DNA of 64,000 bases from Parendozoicomonas callyspongiae (GCF_023502345.1 NZ_JAMFLX010000009.1:1-64000); one strand, 5' to 3'; shown: positions 9,166 through 19,159, numbered from the stretch's first letter. The notes: generated from the sequence alone by a model not told the origin. Program-made: numbers and translations.

Positions 9166-9951
9166 ATGCTTTTTGACAGCCATTGCCATCTTGATTTCCC
9201 GGCCTTCAACGAAGACAGGGATGATCTGCTGCAACAATGTTTTGCAGGTGGCATTGGTCATATCTGTATTCCTGCAACAGAACAGAAACACTGGAACCGT
9301 CTTGAGAACTTACTTGGATCACACTCCAGCGGAGTCAATATCTGGGGGGCAATGGGGTTGCACCCGTATTTTCTTGCATCGCACAAAGATGAATACCTGG
9401 AAGAGTTAGATAACAGGCTGGATAACAAACCTGACAACATTGTCGCTGTGGGTGAAGCAGGCCTTGACCTCCATATAGACAACCCCAACCTCCCCCGGCA
9501 GCAAGAATTACTGGCTGCACAGATTCTTATAGCCGCTCACCATAACCTTCCCCTGATCCTTCATGTCAGAAAAGCCCATGACCAGACAGCCAGTCTTTTA
9601 CGACGTTTAAAGTTCCAGGAAGGCGGCATTGTTCATGCCTGGTCAGGCAGTGATCAGCAAGCTGAAGCTTTTGCTCGTCTGGGATTTAAGCTGGGTATTG
9701 GCGGAAGTCTGACTTATGAAAGGGCAAAGCGGCTGCGTCGCCAGGTTACAGAGCTACCGCTTGATTACTTTGTTCTGGAAACAGATGCCCCGGATATTCC
9801 CCTGGCAGGGCTGCAGGGTCAACGCAATTCTCCACTTACAGTACAGGAAGTCTTTTCAGTTATGGCCAGCCTGCGCAATATAGGTCCTGAGGAACTGAAA
9901 CAATCCCTGTTTAAAAACACTCTGGATGCTTTACATATTGCCAACCCCTGA
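9166..9951 (+). CDS. TatD family metal-dependent hydrolase / deoxyribonuclease
   Basis: The 261-residue length is typical of TatD enzymes, TIM-barrel nucleases using two metal ions. The first ligands are in FDSHCHLDFP (HxH), then GEAGLD (Glu), LPLILHVRKAH (His), IVHAWSG (His) and LETDAPD (the final Asp). The start ATG follows ACAGG. It is likely cytoplasmic, in DNA repair or quality control. It is not next to tatABC, so the name reflects family only. Confidence 0.9.
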   Translation: MLFDSHCHLDFPAFNEDRDDLLQQCFAGGIGHICIPATEQKHWNRLENLLGSHSSGVNIWGAMGLHPYFLASHKDEYLEELDNRLDNKPDNIVAVGEAGLDLHIDNPNLPRQQELLAAQILIAAHHNLPLILHVRKAHDQTASLLRRLKFQEGGIVHAWSGSDQQAEAFARLGFKLGIGGSLTYERAKRLRRQVTELPLDYFVLETDAPDIPLAGLQGQRNSPLTVQEVFSVMASLRNIGPEELKQSLFKNTLDALHIANP

Positions 9952-10283
9952 TAAGGGGTGGTGGTTAAAAGCCTGGGAAACAAACCCCAAATGGACCTTC
10001 AGTTATCATAATAAAGATCCATTATCCCTTGCAGGATAGAGACTCTATTACTCCCCAGGTAACTGTTCTCTTATGTGTTCTGGGTAACAGAGCTGTTGGT
10101 GATTATTATTACCATATCCTGAACAGTTACCTGTTCCAATACAGGCAACTACACTGACTGCTTACCTGACTGTCATGAAACTTTTTCACCTCTCCCCCAT
10201 TCCAATTACCGAACTCAATAACCCAGCCGGATCTTGGAACCGAAAGGTATCCTGAAACCGACAATTTAATAACAGGTGGGAGC
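9952..10283. other. Intergenic region with a long inverted repeat
   Basis: These 332 bases hold no convincing gene. They contain a perfect 13-base inverted repeat, CAGGTAACTGTTC at 10056-10068 and its complement at 10121-10133, separated by 52 bases, and a tiny CCCC/GGGG hairpin right at the tatD-family stop. The last bases carry a good Shine-Dalgarno (AGGTGGGA) for the peptidase gene. Confidence 0.6.
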
Positions 10284-12323
10284 ATGCCAGAGCTTGAGGC
10301 ACATTATTCCTTCCGTCACACCCGGGATTATCGTGTGGCTCAAACCTGCAACCGGATTGTTTGGATAGACTACAAAACTGGACAGCATGAACTCTTTGTC
10401 CAGGATATTCCTGATGGCAAGCGCCGCCTGCTTCATACCAGCCATGGCGATGATGGTGAACCCTTAAGGCTGGTTACACTCTCACCATCAGGGCGCTATC
10501 TTCTGATTACCCAGGGAGACTTCTCTGGCGTAAACAGCTGTACCAACCCACGCAGGAAAACCACTCCGCCAGCTGGTTTTTTGCAGCTGGTTGATACTGA
10601 TGGAGAAACACCACCCAGACCAATTGCCAATACCCTGGTCGCTGCGATCAACCCGAATGAGTCCAGTATTACCTGGGCCCGTCATGGCTGTGTTTATTCT
10701 CAGACGATTGAAGACTCTCCAGTTAAAGAGCTGTTTCGAATCAGAGGTGATATCACTGATATCAACTGGAGGCCTGATGGATCCCGCTTGGCTTTTGTCT
10801 GCGAACGTGATGAGCATGCCCTGCTGGGTATTTATCAGCCCGGGATATCTGCTATTTCCTGGATATCACCTGACTTTGACCGCAAAATGAATCCGGTCTG
10901 GTCGAAAGATGGGCAGCATCTTGCGTTCTTGCGCTTCAACGGTCCCAAACCCGATATCGCCGAACAACTGTTTTCAAACAAGTCAGATAGCTTTGCCGTT
11001 ATGGTAACTAATATCTCAACAGGCGAAACCAGAGCCGCCTGGGAGAGCAGCCTTGAAGAAGGTGCAGGTTTTTCCCTGCAATACGGAAACCGGCCCTTAA
11101 CCTGGCTTGATGGACAGAGATTGATTTTTTCCCACGATGCCAGTGGCTGGGATCACATCTACCAGTACGATATCGCTGACAACTCCTGTACTGCCCTGAC
11201 AGAAGGCTACTGGCTGATTCAGGATTATTGCAACAGCAGCGATGGCAAACTCGTTGTCGCCAGTCACAATGGTCGAAGGCGCTATCTGTATCGTCTGAGC
11301 GTACTGGATACTGAAACCAAAGAAAAAAATGACCTGCCTCTTTGTCAGGACAGCCAGTTCTGGCGACCGAGTTTTTCAGCTGATGATAAATATGTCTTCT
11401 TTGTGATGGGAAGTGAAACATCGCCCTGTCATATAGCTTATCTTGACCGTGCATCAGGAAAAACCATAAGACTCTCCCAGCAGACACAAAGATTCAGCGA
11501 TACATCCAGACATTTCACCACTCCGAAAATCCACACTCTGAAGTCACTTGATTCCCGCCTTTTCCACAGCCAGATTTTTATGCCCGAAGGCCCGGGTCCA
11601 TTCCCTGCAGTTCTGAATATTCACGGCGGCCCTTTCGTACAAAGCCTGCCGGGGTTTCATCCTCATCTGGGTATGAGCTTTCAATATGCCTTCTGCCAGC
11701 TGCTGGCTAAATGTGGTTTCCTGGTTATGGATATTAATTACCGAGGCTCCAGCGGCTTCGGCAAAACATTCCGCCAGGCTCCGGAGAGAGGCTGGGATGG
11801 CGCAAGCGATTACCAGGATGTACAGACGGCAGCACAATGGCTGACCCGTCACCCCAATGTTGACCGCAGGCGTATTGGCGTAATCGGAGAATCCTGGGGA
11901 GGTTATCTTGGTTCGCTGGCCCTGGCCCGTGACAGTGGACTGATACGAGCCGGTGTCGTTATCAACGGCTGCCATAACTTCCCAAGAGAGCTGAGTCGCC
12001 CACACTGGGGATCCAAATTGTTTACCAGTGATAAGGGAGAAACAGCAACAGAAACTATTGCCCGAGCAAAAATTGCCGAAGATTCATCGCCTTGGGGCTG
12101 GCTTGATCAATGGATGAGCCCGGTATTGATTGTCCATGGAGATGATGATCACTGCGTTGCTTTTGCTGAAAGTCTGCATCTGGCCCATGCACTCAGATAC
12201 CGATCTGTCGAAGTGGAAAGTCTTGTCCTTCCTGATGAGGGCCATGAGTTTCTGCTGCATGAGTCCTGGCTGACCATTGGAAACCGGGCTCTGGCGTTTC
12301 TTAAAAGGCAGCTGGAAAGCTAA
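10284..12323 (+). CDS. S9 family serine peptidase (prolyl oligopeptidase / acylaminoacyl peptidase-like)
   Basis: The 679-residue, apparently cytoplasmic peptidase has no signal peptide. The first 400 residues are a beta-propeller of TolB/WD-like strands (for example ITDINWRPDGSRLAFV, NPVWSKDGQHLAFL) that gates the active site. The alpha/beta-hydrolase domain follows: oxyanion-region NIHGGPF, nucleophile Ser in GESWGGYLG, Asp in VLIVHGDDDHCV and His in DEGHEFL. S9 enzymes of this form release peptides or acyl-amino acids from short peptides. It is convergent with the deformylase gene, 19 bases apart. Confidence 0.9.
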   Translation: MPELEAHYSFRHTRDYRVAQTCNRIVWIDYKTGQHELFVQDIPDGKRRLLHTSHGDDGEPLRLVTLSPSGRYLLITQGDFSGVNSCTNPRRKTTPPAGFLQLVDTDGETPPRPIANTLVAAINPNESSITWARHGCVYSQTIEDSPVKELFRIRGDITDINWRPDGSRLAFVCERDEHALLGIYQPGISAISWISPDFDRKMNPVWSKDGQHLAFLRFNGPKPDIAEQLFSNKSDSFAVMVTNISTGETRAAWESSLEEGAGFSLQYGNRPLTWLDGQRLIFSHDASGWDHIYQYDIADNSCTALTEGYWLIQDYCNSSDGKLVVASHNGRRRYLYRLSVLDTETKEKNDLPLCQDSQFWRPSFSADDKYVFFVMGSETSPCHIAYLDRASGKTIRLSQQTQRFSDTSRHFTTPKIHTLKSLDSRLFHSQIFMPEGPGPFPAVLNIHGGPFVQSLPGFHPHLGMSFQYAFCQLLAKCGFLVMDINYRGSSGFGKTFRQAPERGWDGASDYQDVQTAAQWLTRHPNVDRRRIGVIGESWGGYLGSLALARDSGLIRAGVVINGCHNFPRELSRPHWGSKLFTSDKGETATETIARAKIAEDSSPWGWLDQWMSPVLIVHGDDDHCVAFAESLHLAHALRYRSVEVESLVLPDEGHEFLLHESWLTIGNRALAFLKRQLES

Positions 12324-12342
12324 CCGCTGCCTACGTTGCCAT

Positions 12343-12852
12343 TTAATCCAGCTTGTTCTTTTTACGAAACTTCCTTGATTTGGTCTGCAGCATTTTCTTT
12401 TTCAGTGGCTGCAGATGATCAATAAACAGCTTGCCCCGAAGGTGATCAATCTCATGCTGAAGACATTCAGACAAGACACCCTCGCCTTCCACTTCAAATG
12501 GCTTACCATGGCGATCCAGAGCCCGAACCTTGACCCAGGCGGCCCTCTTCACCTTGCCATAAGAGCCGGGAACAGACAGACAACCGGCTGTCATTTCATG
12601 AGTTCCGCGTGTTTCAATGATTTCTGGATTAACAATCACGAATTGCCCGGATTTGTCAGCAGAGACATCAATCACTGATAAAGTCAGGGAAATACCAATC
12701 TGAGGAGCTGCCAGACCACACCCCTGGTTGGCATACATGGTTTCGAACATATCGTCGACTAGAACCTGGAAATCTTCCCCAAAATCCGTAACCGGCTTGG
12801 CTTCAGTCCGCAGTACCGGATCAGGTTCATAGACCATTGGTCTTATCGCCAT
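12343..12852 (-). CDS. def: Peptide deformylase, variant second motif
   Basis: Metalloenzyme removing the N-formyl group from new proteins, 169 residues. Motif 1 GCGLAAPQIG is at residues 44-53 and motif 3 QHEIDHLRG at 132-140 gives the HExxH metal ligands. Motif 2 reads AGCLSVPG at 89-96 in place of EGCLSVP, keeping the Cys91 ligand but changing the preceding Glu. The basic C-terminal tail is long. It is not beside fmt as the main def copy usually is, so this may be a secondary deformylase. Confidence 0.9.
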   Translation of the reverse strand: MAIRPMVYEPDPVLRTEAKPVTDFGEDFQVLVDDMFETMYANQGCGLAAPQIGISLTLSVIDVSADKSGQFVIVNPEIIETRGTHEMTAGCLSVPGSYGKVKRAAWVKVRALDRHGKPFEVEGEGVLSECLQHEIDHLRGKLFIDHLQPLKKKMLQTKSRKFRKKNKLD

Positions 12853-12903
12853 GGCTTATTCTCTTGCTTTGCGATAACCCTAAAGATAGAACAAGGGTGA
12901 ATC

Positions 12904-12938
12904 TAAAAGCGGCCATCTGCTGCGTCGGGCCGCTTTTA
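12904..12938. terminator. Inverted repeat, probable terminator
   Basis: Perfect 11-base stem TAAAAGCGGCC (12904-12914) / GGCCGCTTTTA (12928-12938) around a 13-base loop, between the SPOR gene and def on the minus strand. The A/T ends allow termination in either direction; here it would end the SPOR transcript. Confidence 0.6.
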
Positions 12939-12973
12939 AAGTCACTGAGTCGATGTTTAATTGAGAACGCCCC

Positions 12974-13639
12974 CTAGTTCTGCCGTAAAAGCATGGTGTC
13001 CAGTCCCTGGGAGGCCAGGGTAGTCTTGGCCTTATCCACAGCACTGCGGGTGTCATAGGGCCCAACCTGAACCCTGTGCCACTCTTCTCCGCCTCGCACG
13101 GAAACCCTGGCAATCTTGGCCTCATAACCAGAGAGAATCAGACGAACACGAAGTCTTTCCGCGTCCTGACTGCTGCGAAACGAGCCTGCCTGCAATAAAA
13201 AGAGTTCACCACCTTTGGATGCCGAAATGACCGGTGGTCCATTCTGGGCAGGTTTACTGGGAACAGGAGCTTCCTTTTTGGCCACCTGAGATGCGTTCGA
13301 CCCTGATTTTTGATTAACGGGTTTAGGCTTGGGTACAGATTTTGGTTTTGCCGGAGTGGATTTCTCGCCTGGAGTCAGGACTTCAGATTCTGGCAAAAGC
13401 GTATAAAAGTCGAAAACCGGCTCATTATTTTTGGGTTTCTGGCTTGAGCTTGCCACGTTCTTTTTACTGGGCGCTGCAACATCAGGCTTTTCATCAAGAT
13501 GCGGTAACAGATTGTTTAATCCAAAAATCAGTGCACTGATAGCCACACCTGCGGCCAGCCATAACCTTGCTGGTACCCTGTTTGCTGCCCTGGTTTTTTT
13601 GCGTCTTGCTCCGGTTCTCTTTTTACGACTGCCAGCCAT
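12974..13639 (-). CDS. SPOR domain protein (FtsN-like)
   Basis: About 221 residues with a cytoplasmic basic N-terminus (MAGSRKKRTGARRKK), one membrane span (LWLAAGVAISALIFGL), a Lys/Pro-rich linker and a C-terminal SPOR domain (LQAGSFRSSQDAERLR ... VQVGPYDTRSAVDKA). SPOR domains bind denuded glycan strands at the septum, so a role in cell division or envelope remodelling is likely. The ATG at 13639 has GAGGGA just upstream; an ATG six codons earlier does not. In Pseudomonas a SPOR gene also neighbours argS; here the two are divergent. Confidence 0.85.
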   Translation of the reverse strand: MAGSRKKRTGARRKKTRAANRVPARLWLAAGVAISALIFGLNNLLPHLDEKPDVAAPSKKNVASSSQKPKNNEPVFDFYTLLPESEVLTPGEKSTPAKPKSVPKPKPVNQKSGSNASQVAKKEAPVPSKPAQNGPPVISASKGGELFLLQAGSFRSSQDAERLRVRLILSGYEAKIARVSVRGGEEWHRVQVGPYDTRSAVDKAKTTLASQGLDTMLLRQN

Positions 13640-14035
13640 GTTTCCCTCAAAGGCCAATCAAATCCAATCATATTCCAATAATCGACCATCCTGCCATAAT
13701 CCAAAATCTTCTGCACAGCTTACTGCACAAAGAAAAACAGGATTTTTCCCGTCTTGTCGCTTCGCTGGATTTCCGATAGCATGCAAGCCATGATGACGGA
13801 ATTTACCAGCGTGACCGAATACCAGGCTGTATCCGGTACCTCTGGTACTGGCACCGTTTCTCTTGCTCGTAAAAACAGTACCCGCAAAATCGCCCTCTCC
13901 CAGCGACGACGATCCTGCTGATCAAGTTCGCCCTGGTTTGTAATTACAACTTGTAACTGCAACCCCCAAACACAGCAAACAACTGTAAACTTACTCTCAT
14001 CATCAGAGCCTGATTGTTTTTAAGGATTGCCCCAA

Positions 14036-15778
14036 ATGAACGTGCTCAAGTTCCTTGACCAGAAGATTACTGCCGCATTGGTAGCCGCCGGTGCCCCGGA
14101 AGGCAGCCCCGCGATGATGCGCCCAAGCGCCCGCGCCCAGTTCGGTGATTACCAGTCCAACGGTGTAATGCCTGTGGCCAAGAAACTGGGCATGAATCCT
14201 CGTGAAATGGCGCAAAAGGTTATCGACAGCCTGGATCTGTCCGAAGTGGCTGACAAGGTTGAAATCGCTGGCCCTGGTTTTATCAACATCTTCCTGAAGC
14301 CTGAGTGGCTGACCCAGGTTCTGAGTGGCTACGTTCAGGACGAGCGTGCCGGTGTTGCCAAGGTAGAAAAGCCTCAGACCATCGTTGTTGACCTGTCTGC
14401 TCCCAACGTAGCCAAAGAAATGCACGTGGCTCACCTGCGTTCCACTGTTATCGGCGACGCGGTTTCCCAGACTCTGGAATTCCTGGGTAACAAGGTCGTG
14501 CGTGCCAACCATATCGGCGACTGGGGTACCCAGTTCGGTATGCTGATTGCTCACCTGGAAGAGCTGCAGAAGACCAACCCTGAGGTTATGAACTCCGAGC
14601 TGGGTGACCTCGAAAACTTCTACCGTCAGTCCAAGAAGCACTACGATGAAAACCCTGAGTTTGCTGAGCGTGCCCGTAACTACGTAGTAAAACTGCAGGG
14701 CGGTGACGAATGGTGCCGTGAACAGTGGCAAAAGCTGGTTGACGTAACCATGGAACAGAACCTGAACACCTACAAGCGTCTGGGTGTAAAGATCACTGCT
14801 GAAAACACTATGGGCGAGAGCATGTACAACGACATGCTGCCCGGTATCGTTGCCGATATGAAAGAGAAAGGCCTGGCCGTAGAAGACGACGGTGCGATGG
14901 TTGTTTATCTGAATGAGTTCCAGAACAAAGACGGTGACCCCATGGGTGTTATCGTTCAAAAACGCGATGGCGGTTTCCTCTACACCACCACCGATATTGC
15001 CTGTGCCAAGTATCGCTACGAAACTCTGGGTGCTGACCGTGTCCTGTACTACATCGATAAGCGTCAGTCTGATCACCTGAAGCAGGCATGGACTATCGTT
15101 CGCAAGGCTGGCTATGTTCCCGTGAACGTCTCTCTTGAGCACCACTCTTTCGGTATGATGCTGGGCAAAGACAACAAGCCGTTCAAGACCCGTGCCGGTG
15201 GTGTTGTAAAACTGGCTACCCTGCTGGACGAAGCAACTGCACGTTCCGAGAAACTGATCAATGAGAAAGGCGCAGATATGACTGCCGAGCAGAAGGCTCA
15301 GGTAGTTAACGCTGTGGCTATGGGTTCCGTGAAGTACTCCGACCTGTCCAAGAACCGTACCAGCGATTACGTGTTCGACTGGGACAACATGCTGTCCTTC
15401 GAAGGCAACACAGCTCCTTACATGATGTACGCCTACACCCGTGTACAGAGCATCTTCCGTAAGGCTGGTGTTGATGCTGTGTCTCTGTCTGGTGAAATCA
15501 AGATCACTGAACAGCCTGAGCGTGAACTGGCCATGAAACTGATGCAGTTTAGCGAGGCGGTTGACGGCGTTGCCCGTGAAGGTATGCCTCACATTCTGTG
15601 TGCCTACCTGTTTGAACTGGCTGGTGCCTTTATGAAGTTCTACGAGTTCTGCCCTGTGAACAAGGACGACGTAGCTGCTGATGTAAAAAACAGCCGTCTA
15701 CAGCTGTGCGCACTGACTGCCCGTATTCTGAAGCTGGGTCTTGGCTGCCTGACTATTGAAACAGTTGAACAGATGTAA
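14036..15778 (+). CDS. argS: Arginyl-tRNA synthetase
   Basis: Class I synthetase charging tRNA-Arg, 580 residues, collinear with E. coli ArgS. The N-terminal Add-1 domain ([19 protein letters not shown]) is followed by the catalytic core with the HIGH-equivalent MHVAHLRST, the [11 protein letters not shown] segment, and the C-terminal anticodon-binding domain ending in [12 protein letters not shown]. The ATG at 14036 follows TAAGGA at nine bases; an upstream TTG is less likely. A long open frame on the opposite strand is a by-product of its codon bias. Confidence 0.97.
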   Translation: MNVLKFLDQKITAALVAAGAPEGSPAMMRPSARAQFGDYQSNGVMPVAKKLGMNPREMAQKVIDSLDLSEVADKVEIAGPGFINIFLKPEWLTQVLSGYVQDERAGVAKVEKPQTIVVDLSAPNVAKEMHVAHLRSTVIGDAVSQTLEFLGNKVVRANHIGDWGTQFGMLIAHLEELQKTNPEVMNSELGDLENFYRQSKKHYDENPEFAERARNYVVKLQGGDEWCREQWQKLVDVTMEQNLNTYKRLGVKITAENTMGESMYNDMLPGIVADMKEKGLAVEDDGAMVVYLNEFQNKDGDPMGVIVQKRDGGFLYTTTDIACAKYRYETLGADRVLYYIDKRQSDHLKQAWTIVRKAGYVPVNVSLEHHSFGMMLGKDNKPFKTRAGGVVKLATLLDEATARSEKLINEKGADMTAEQKAQVVNAVAMGSVKYSDLSKNRTSDYVFDWDNMLSFEGNTAPYMMYAYTRVQSIFRKAGVDAVSLSGEIKITEQPERELAMKLMQFSEAVDGVAREGMPHILCAYLFELAGAFMKFYEFCPVNKDDVAADVKNSRLQLCALTARILKLGLGCLTIETVEQM

Positions 15779-15794
15779 TTCTGTTTCAGATATT

Positions 15795-15823
15795 TATCGC
15801 TGTCCTGTTACAGGGCAGCGATA
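15795..15823 (+). terminator. Hairpin after argS
   Basis: Stem TATCGCTGTCCTG (15795-15807) / CAGGGCAGCGATA (15811-15823) with one mismatch and a three-base loop, 17 bases past the argS stop. No strong T-run follows directly, so the terminator call is tentative. Confidence 0.5.
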
Positions 15824-15935
15824 CTAAACCTTCCTATACCTCTCTTTTTCAGCCACTGAAAAACAGGCCTCAGGTACACTTGTTCAAATAGGTAATAGAT
15901 ATTTGTGCCAGGTAATCGGTTACTGGCCAACTGTC

Positions 15936-16102
15936 TAGGAGCCTGTCGGACTTAACCGACCGTAGCGAGAAAAAGTCCGGTTTGAGCCAGTTTTTAGAAG
16001 CACTTGAGGATAATAGTGGTTCTATTTGACGAAAGTGGTTCTAAAAACTGGCCAAATCCGGCTTTTTCGCAGTAGGTGCGCGTTAAGTCCGACAGGCTCC
16101 TA
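15936..16102. mobile_element. Full-length MITE-like hairpin element
   Basis: A 167-base element with inverted ends TAGGAGCCTGTCGGACTT / complement, flanked by TA on both sides. The inner parts also pair (GCCAGTTTTTAGAA against TTCTAAAAACTGGCC), so nearly the whole element can fold into one long hairpin. No coding capacity. The TA target and end structure suggest mobilisation by an IS630/Tc1-mariner-type transposase. It lies between argS and slt. A deleted copy is at 6490-6544 and a right end at 46063-46087. Confidence 0.85.
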
Positions 16103-16139
16103 GCATGGAGTAAGACTTAATAACTGAAGAAAAACCCGG

Positions 16140-18128
16140 TTAAGGGTAAGAAGCAATAAGCCTTTGTTCAGCAGGAGTGAGCGCCAACCTCGCAGCCTCG
16201 CTTGGAGAAAACATGCTGACATCAGTCTCTCCACGCAGGCTGTAGATAACTCTGAAGGCCAGCACATTCTGTACATAGCGACGGGTTTCATCGTAAGGGA
16301 TCGTTTCTATCCAGATATCAAGCGGCAGGTGTCCACGATCTCGCAGCCAGCGTCTTACTGCTGTTCCACCTGCATTGTAGGCAGCTGTCGCAAACACCTT
16401 GTTCCCCTCAAACTGGTTGGAAAGCCATGCCAGATGCGCTGTGCCGATAGCGATATTGGTTTCAGGTTTATACAGTTCGGAAGTGCGCTTATAGGGAACC
16501 CTGCTTTTTCGGGCAGCCTGTTTGGCTGTAGCTGGCATTAACTGCATTAAGCCCCGCGCCCCGGCATGGGATCTCGCCGACGGATTAAACGCACTCTCCT
16601 GACGGGCTACGGAAATAACCCAGGGGTAATCAATCTTGCGCCTTTCAGCATACTGATGGAAAAGATGCCCTTGTGGAGCAGGAAAACGCAGCTCCAGATC
16701 ATTCCACATTGCTTCACGTGCTGCTGACATAATGGCCTGATGATGCCAGCCAAAGCTTCGAGCCACATAAGGAAGAAGCTTGCGCTCTTTCCCCGTCAAT
16801 TTGGGTTTAATTAAATTCAGTTCAGACTGAGCACTGCTGACACGCTTAAGCTTCAGCCACTCTTTGATCCGGGCAAAACCGTCATGTTTAGCGATTAACT
16901 TACCCAGCTCAGAAACATGATGGGCTGGTGTTTCATGATTCAACTGAAATGGTCTGTTACTCAGATCGGCAACCAGGAACCCATAAAAGCTTCGCTGCTG
17001 GCTAAGCCGGCTCAGGATATTATTTTCCAGTGTCTGCTGAGGTCTGCTGTTCAGTTTCAGAAGAGCGACTGCATTCCAGTAGCTCCAGCGGTTACTTTTG
17101 CGTTCATGCATTGGCAGTTTGTGAATACGGTACAGCACCTCTGCCCAGCTTTGTTCAGCAAGAGCGAGGCGGATACGCCACTTGGTAATATCCGGGTACT
17201 TGTAATCAGGGTCGATTCGAGCAATCTGGTTCTCTGCATTCTCCGTGAAGTTTTTTGCAAACTTCATGGCCAGCCGTTTATCAATACTGGCTACCTGTTT
17301 TTGCTCGAATGGGTATTTATTCCTTAGCTTCAGCCAGATATCGAGAGCTTTACCACGATCCCGCGAAACCAGACGCTTGATACCGTGTAACATAATCTGT
17401 CGATGGGTTTTCCTGTTGCCATCCAGTGAGGCTGTTGCATCCAGAAGGTATGGCCCACTGTGAATACGCCAGAACAGTTTGGTAGAGTTCTTATACAAAG
17501 GCTTGGAGATGCTGCGGTCTATATACCGGGCCAGGGAAATCTTGCCATTGGCGACAGCCATCCAGAACCTTTGAGCCGCCAGGCTTTGAGTAAACTGCCC
17601 TGCCTTTTTCCAGCTGCTGAAAAGCGGATCACAGGCTTTATCCTGGGATTTACCAACCAGCCACAGGCTCTTTGCTTCCTGCCAAGCCGCTTTTGTATGA
17701 CCAGTTGCCAGCAGGGCTCGACCATTCAGACACTGATAACGCCCGCCACTAATATCTATCCCGGCATAGGCCTGAAGATAGTGGGTCCAGCGCTGTTTTC
17801 GGGCCAGCCAGCTAAGCCACTTGTATTGCAGCTGAGAAGCCTGGGGCAAGTCTGGATGAGAGGAGACAAACCGATTAATATCTTTCTGGTTAATCGAATT
17901 GAACCGGGTACTTAAATAAAGGTATTCGAGATATCCACTCAATGGATAATCTTCCAACTCGGCCCGGTTCTGGAGGTATACCTTGATGTCGCCTCGTTTT
18001 AATGACTTCTCTACAGACAGAAATAGCGACTGCTGATCACTGGCCTCAGCAAGAGTAATACCCGGAAGCAACAGGCTGAGAATCAACCCGAAACAAATAG
18101 AAAGGTGGCGTAACTGGTTAAGCATCAT
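16140..18128 (-). CDS. slt: Soluble lytic murein transglycosylase
   Basis: Periplasmic enzyme cleaving peptidoglycan to 1,6-anhydromuropeptides, 662 residues (E. coli Slt70 is 645). A signal peptide (LSICFGLILSLLLPGITLAEA) precedes the alpha-superhelical U and L domains; the C-terminal lysozyme-like domain carries the catalytic Glu in ARQESAFNPSA, then GARGLMQLMPATA and the AYNAGGTAVRRW motif. The final residues follow the family pattern. Two adjacent ATGs open the frame. Confidence 0.93.
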   Translation of the reverse strand: MMLNQLRHLSICFGLILSLLLPGITLAEASDQQSLFLSVEKSLKRGDIKVYLQNRAELEDYPLSGYLEYLYLSTRFNSINQKDINRFVSSHPDLPQASQLQYKWLSWLARKQRWTHYLQAYAGIDISGGRYQCLNGRALLATGHTKAAWQEAKSLWLVGKSQDKACDPLFSSWKKAGQFTQSLAAQRFWMAVANGKISLARYIDRSISKPLYKNSTKLFWRIHSGPYLLDATASLDGNRKTHRQIMLHGIKRLVSRDRGKALDIWLKLRNKYPFEQKQVASIDKRLAMKFAKNFTENAENQIARIDPDYKYPDITKWRIRLALAEQSWAEVLYRIHKLPMHERKSNRWSYWNAVALLKLNSRPQQTLENNILSRLSQQRSFYGFLVADLSNRPFQLNHETPAHHVSELGKLIAKHDGFARIKEWLKLKRVSSAQSELNLIKPKLTGKERKLLPYVARSFGWHHQAIMSAAREAMWNDLELRFPAPQGHLFHQYAERRKIDYPWVISVARQESAFNPSARSHAGARGLMQLMPATAKQAARKSRVPYKRTSELYKPETNIAIGTAHLAWLSNQFEGNKVFATAAYNAGGTAVRRWLRDRGHLPLDIWIETIPYDETRRYVQNVLAFRVIYSLRGETDVSMFSPSEAARLALTPAEQRLIASYP

Positions 18129-18476
18129 AAAACTGACGTTTTTGAATCCCTGTCAATCAAAAGCATCCCGACAATCACTGCATACTGGCTTCTTTCATTA
18201 TGATTTTTCTTAAAGCCGAAGCCAATTCATCGACATTATGAATTATTTTTTGAGCAATGATTTAAGCGTAGTAGTCAGTATGCCAAGATGGCTCCATATC
18301 TCAACCGAATTCAGATTGTCGGCGTCAGTTACCTGAAACACGTCCAGAATTGGAGAATATGCCGGTACATCTGCCTTTTTAACGCCTGTAAAAAAACCTC
18401 CAGTTGAATAACCGGAGGCTTAGTATGTGAAGGGAAGCAGGGCTGTCGGCTTGGGGAGAGGACAGGAAAACCCCAA
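18129..18476. other. Intergenic region between slt and torD
   Basis: The 348 bases have no credible ORF. The right part holds the tor terminator (18390-18420). The left part presumably contains the slt promoter on the minus strand, but I see no clear -35/-10 pair. Confidence 0.5.
18390..18420 (-). terminator. Rho-independent terminator of the tor operon
   Basis: On the minus strand AGCCTCCGGTT ... AACTGGAGG forms a nine-base-pair stem with one mismatch (18397-18405 / 18410-18418), followed by a run of T. It lies about 60 bases past the torD stop. Confidence 0.8.
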
Positions 18477-19085
18477 TCAACTGTTCAGTTGCTTCCGGTC
18501 AGCCCTGCAAAAATCAACAATCAAATCACTGACAGCAGCATAGAAACCAAAGCTGTCGCATTTCTCAACCCCCTGGCTCCAGTCATCCAGCCAGCTCAGG
18601 AGACAAGTATCCAGACAATTCAGCTGCTCCTCTGCAGAAGCACCCTGAACCGCAAGATTACCCATAAAATCCAGAATCACCGCCAGGTGATCAGCAGGTT
18701 CCTTGTATTCCTTAGTCTGGGCAAAGCCGTGCTTTTTGAGCAGAGCCACCATGTTATGGTGAGGCTCCTGCATCATCAGGCCATCTTCACTCAAATAGAC
18801 GGATGCATAAGGCTGAACTCCGCTTCGGCCGGCTCCCAGAAACAGTCCTGCATAGTCAGCGGCCAGTTCCAGCTGCAGATCTTCCCGCAGCCTGAGTTTG
18901 CTGACGGCTCCCATCAGTTTTTCCGCAGACTGCTTCAGCTCAGGCTCCTGAGCCAGAGACCCCATAAACTGGTTCATTTTGTCGCTGAACAGAGCTTCCA
19001 GCTGCTGCTCATCGAACTCCATGGCAACCAGACTGGAGAGCCACCAGTACATCTGGGCACGATTCTGGGATGTGATATCACTCAT
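18477..19085 (-). CDS. torD: TorD, chaperone for TMAO reductase
   Basis: Cytoplasmic chaperone that binds the TorA signal and core until molybdenum cofactor is loaded and Tat export follows. The 202-residue all-helical product has the family segments AADYAGLFLGAG and the E/D-P-x-D-H motif (YKEPADHLAVILDFMG). I use the ATG at 19085 (MSDITSQNRAQMYWW); an ATG at 19124 would add 13 residues of no family similarity. Last gene of torCAD, 74 bases after torA, with a terminator behind it. Confidence 0.93.
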   Translation of the reverse strand: MSDITSQNRAQMYWWLSSLVAMEFDEQQLEALFSDKMNQFMGSLAQEPELKQSAEKLMGAVSKLRLREDLQLELAADYAGLFLGAGRSGVQPYASVYLSEDGLMMQEPHHNMVALLKKHGFAQTKEYKEPADHLAVILDFMGNLAVQGASAEEQLNCLDTCLLSWLDDWSQGVEKCDSFGFYAAVSDLIVDFCRADRKQLNS

Positions 19086-19159
19086 GGTAACTGCTCTTGA
19101 AAACGAAGGTATGGCTATTGCCATACCTTCTGGGTTGCATGCATGTCAGAGACTGATTA

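Noticed and set aside
10488-12005. Antisense frames within the S9 peptidase gene
   Set aside because: The plus-strand product has a full catalytic triad and propeller; the antisense frames have no motifs.
14003-15592. 529-codon open frame antisense to argS
   Set aside because: argS is collinear with E. coli ArgS over its whole length. The antisense product has no recognisable domain and reflects codon bias of the real gene.
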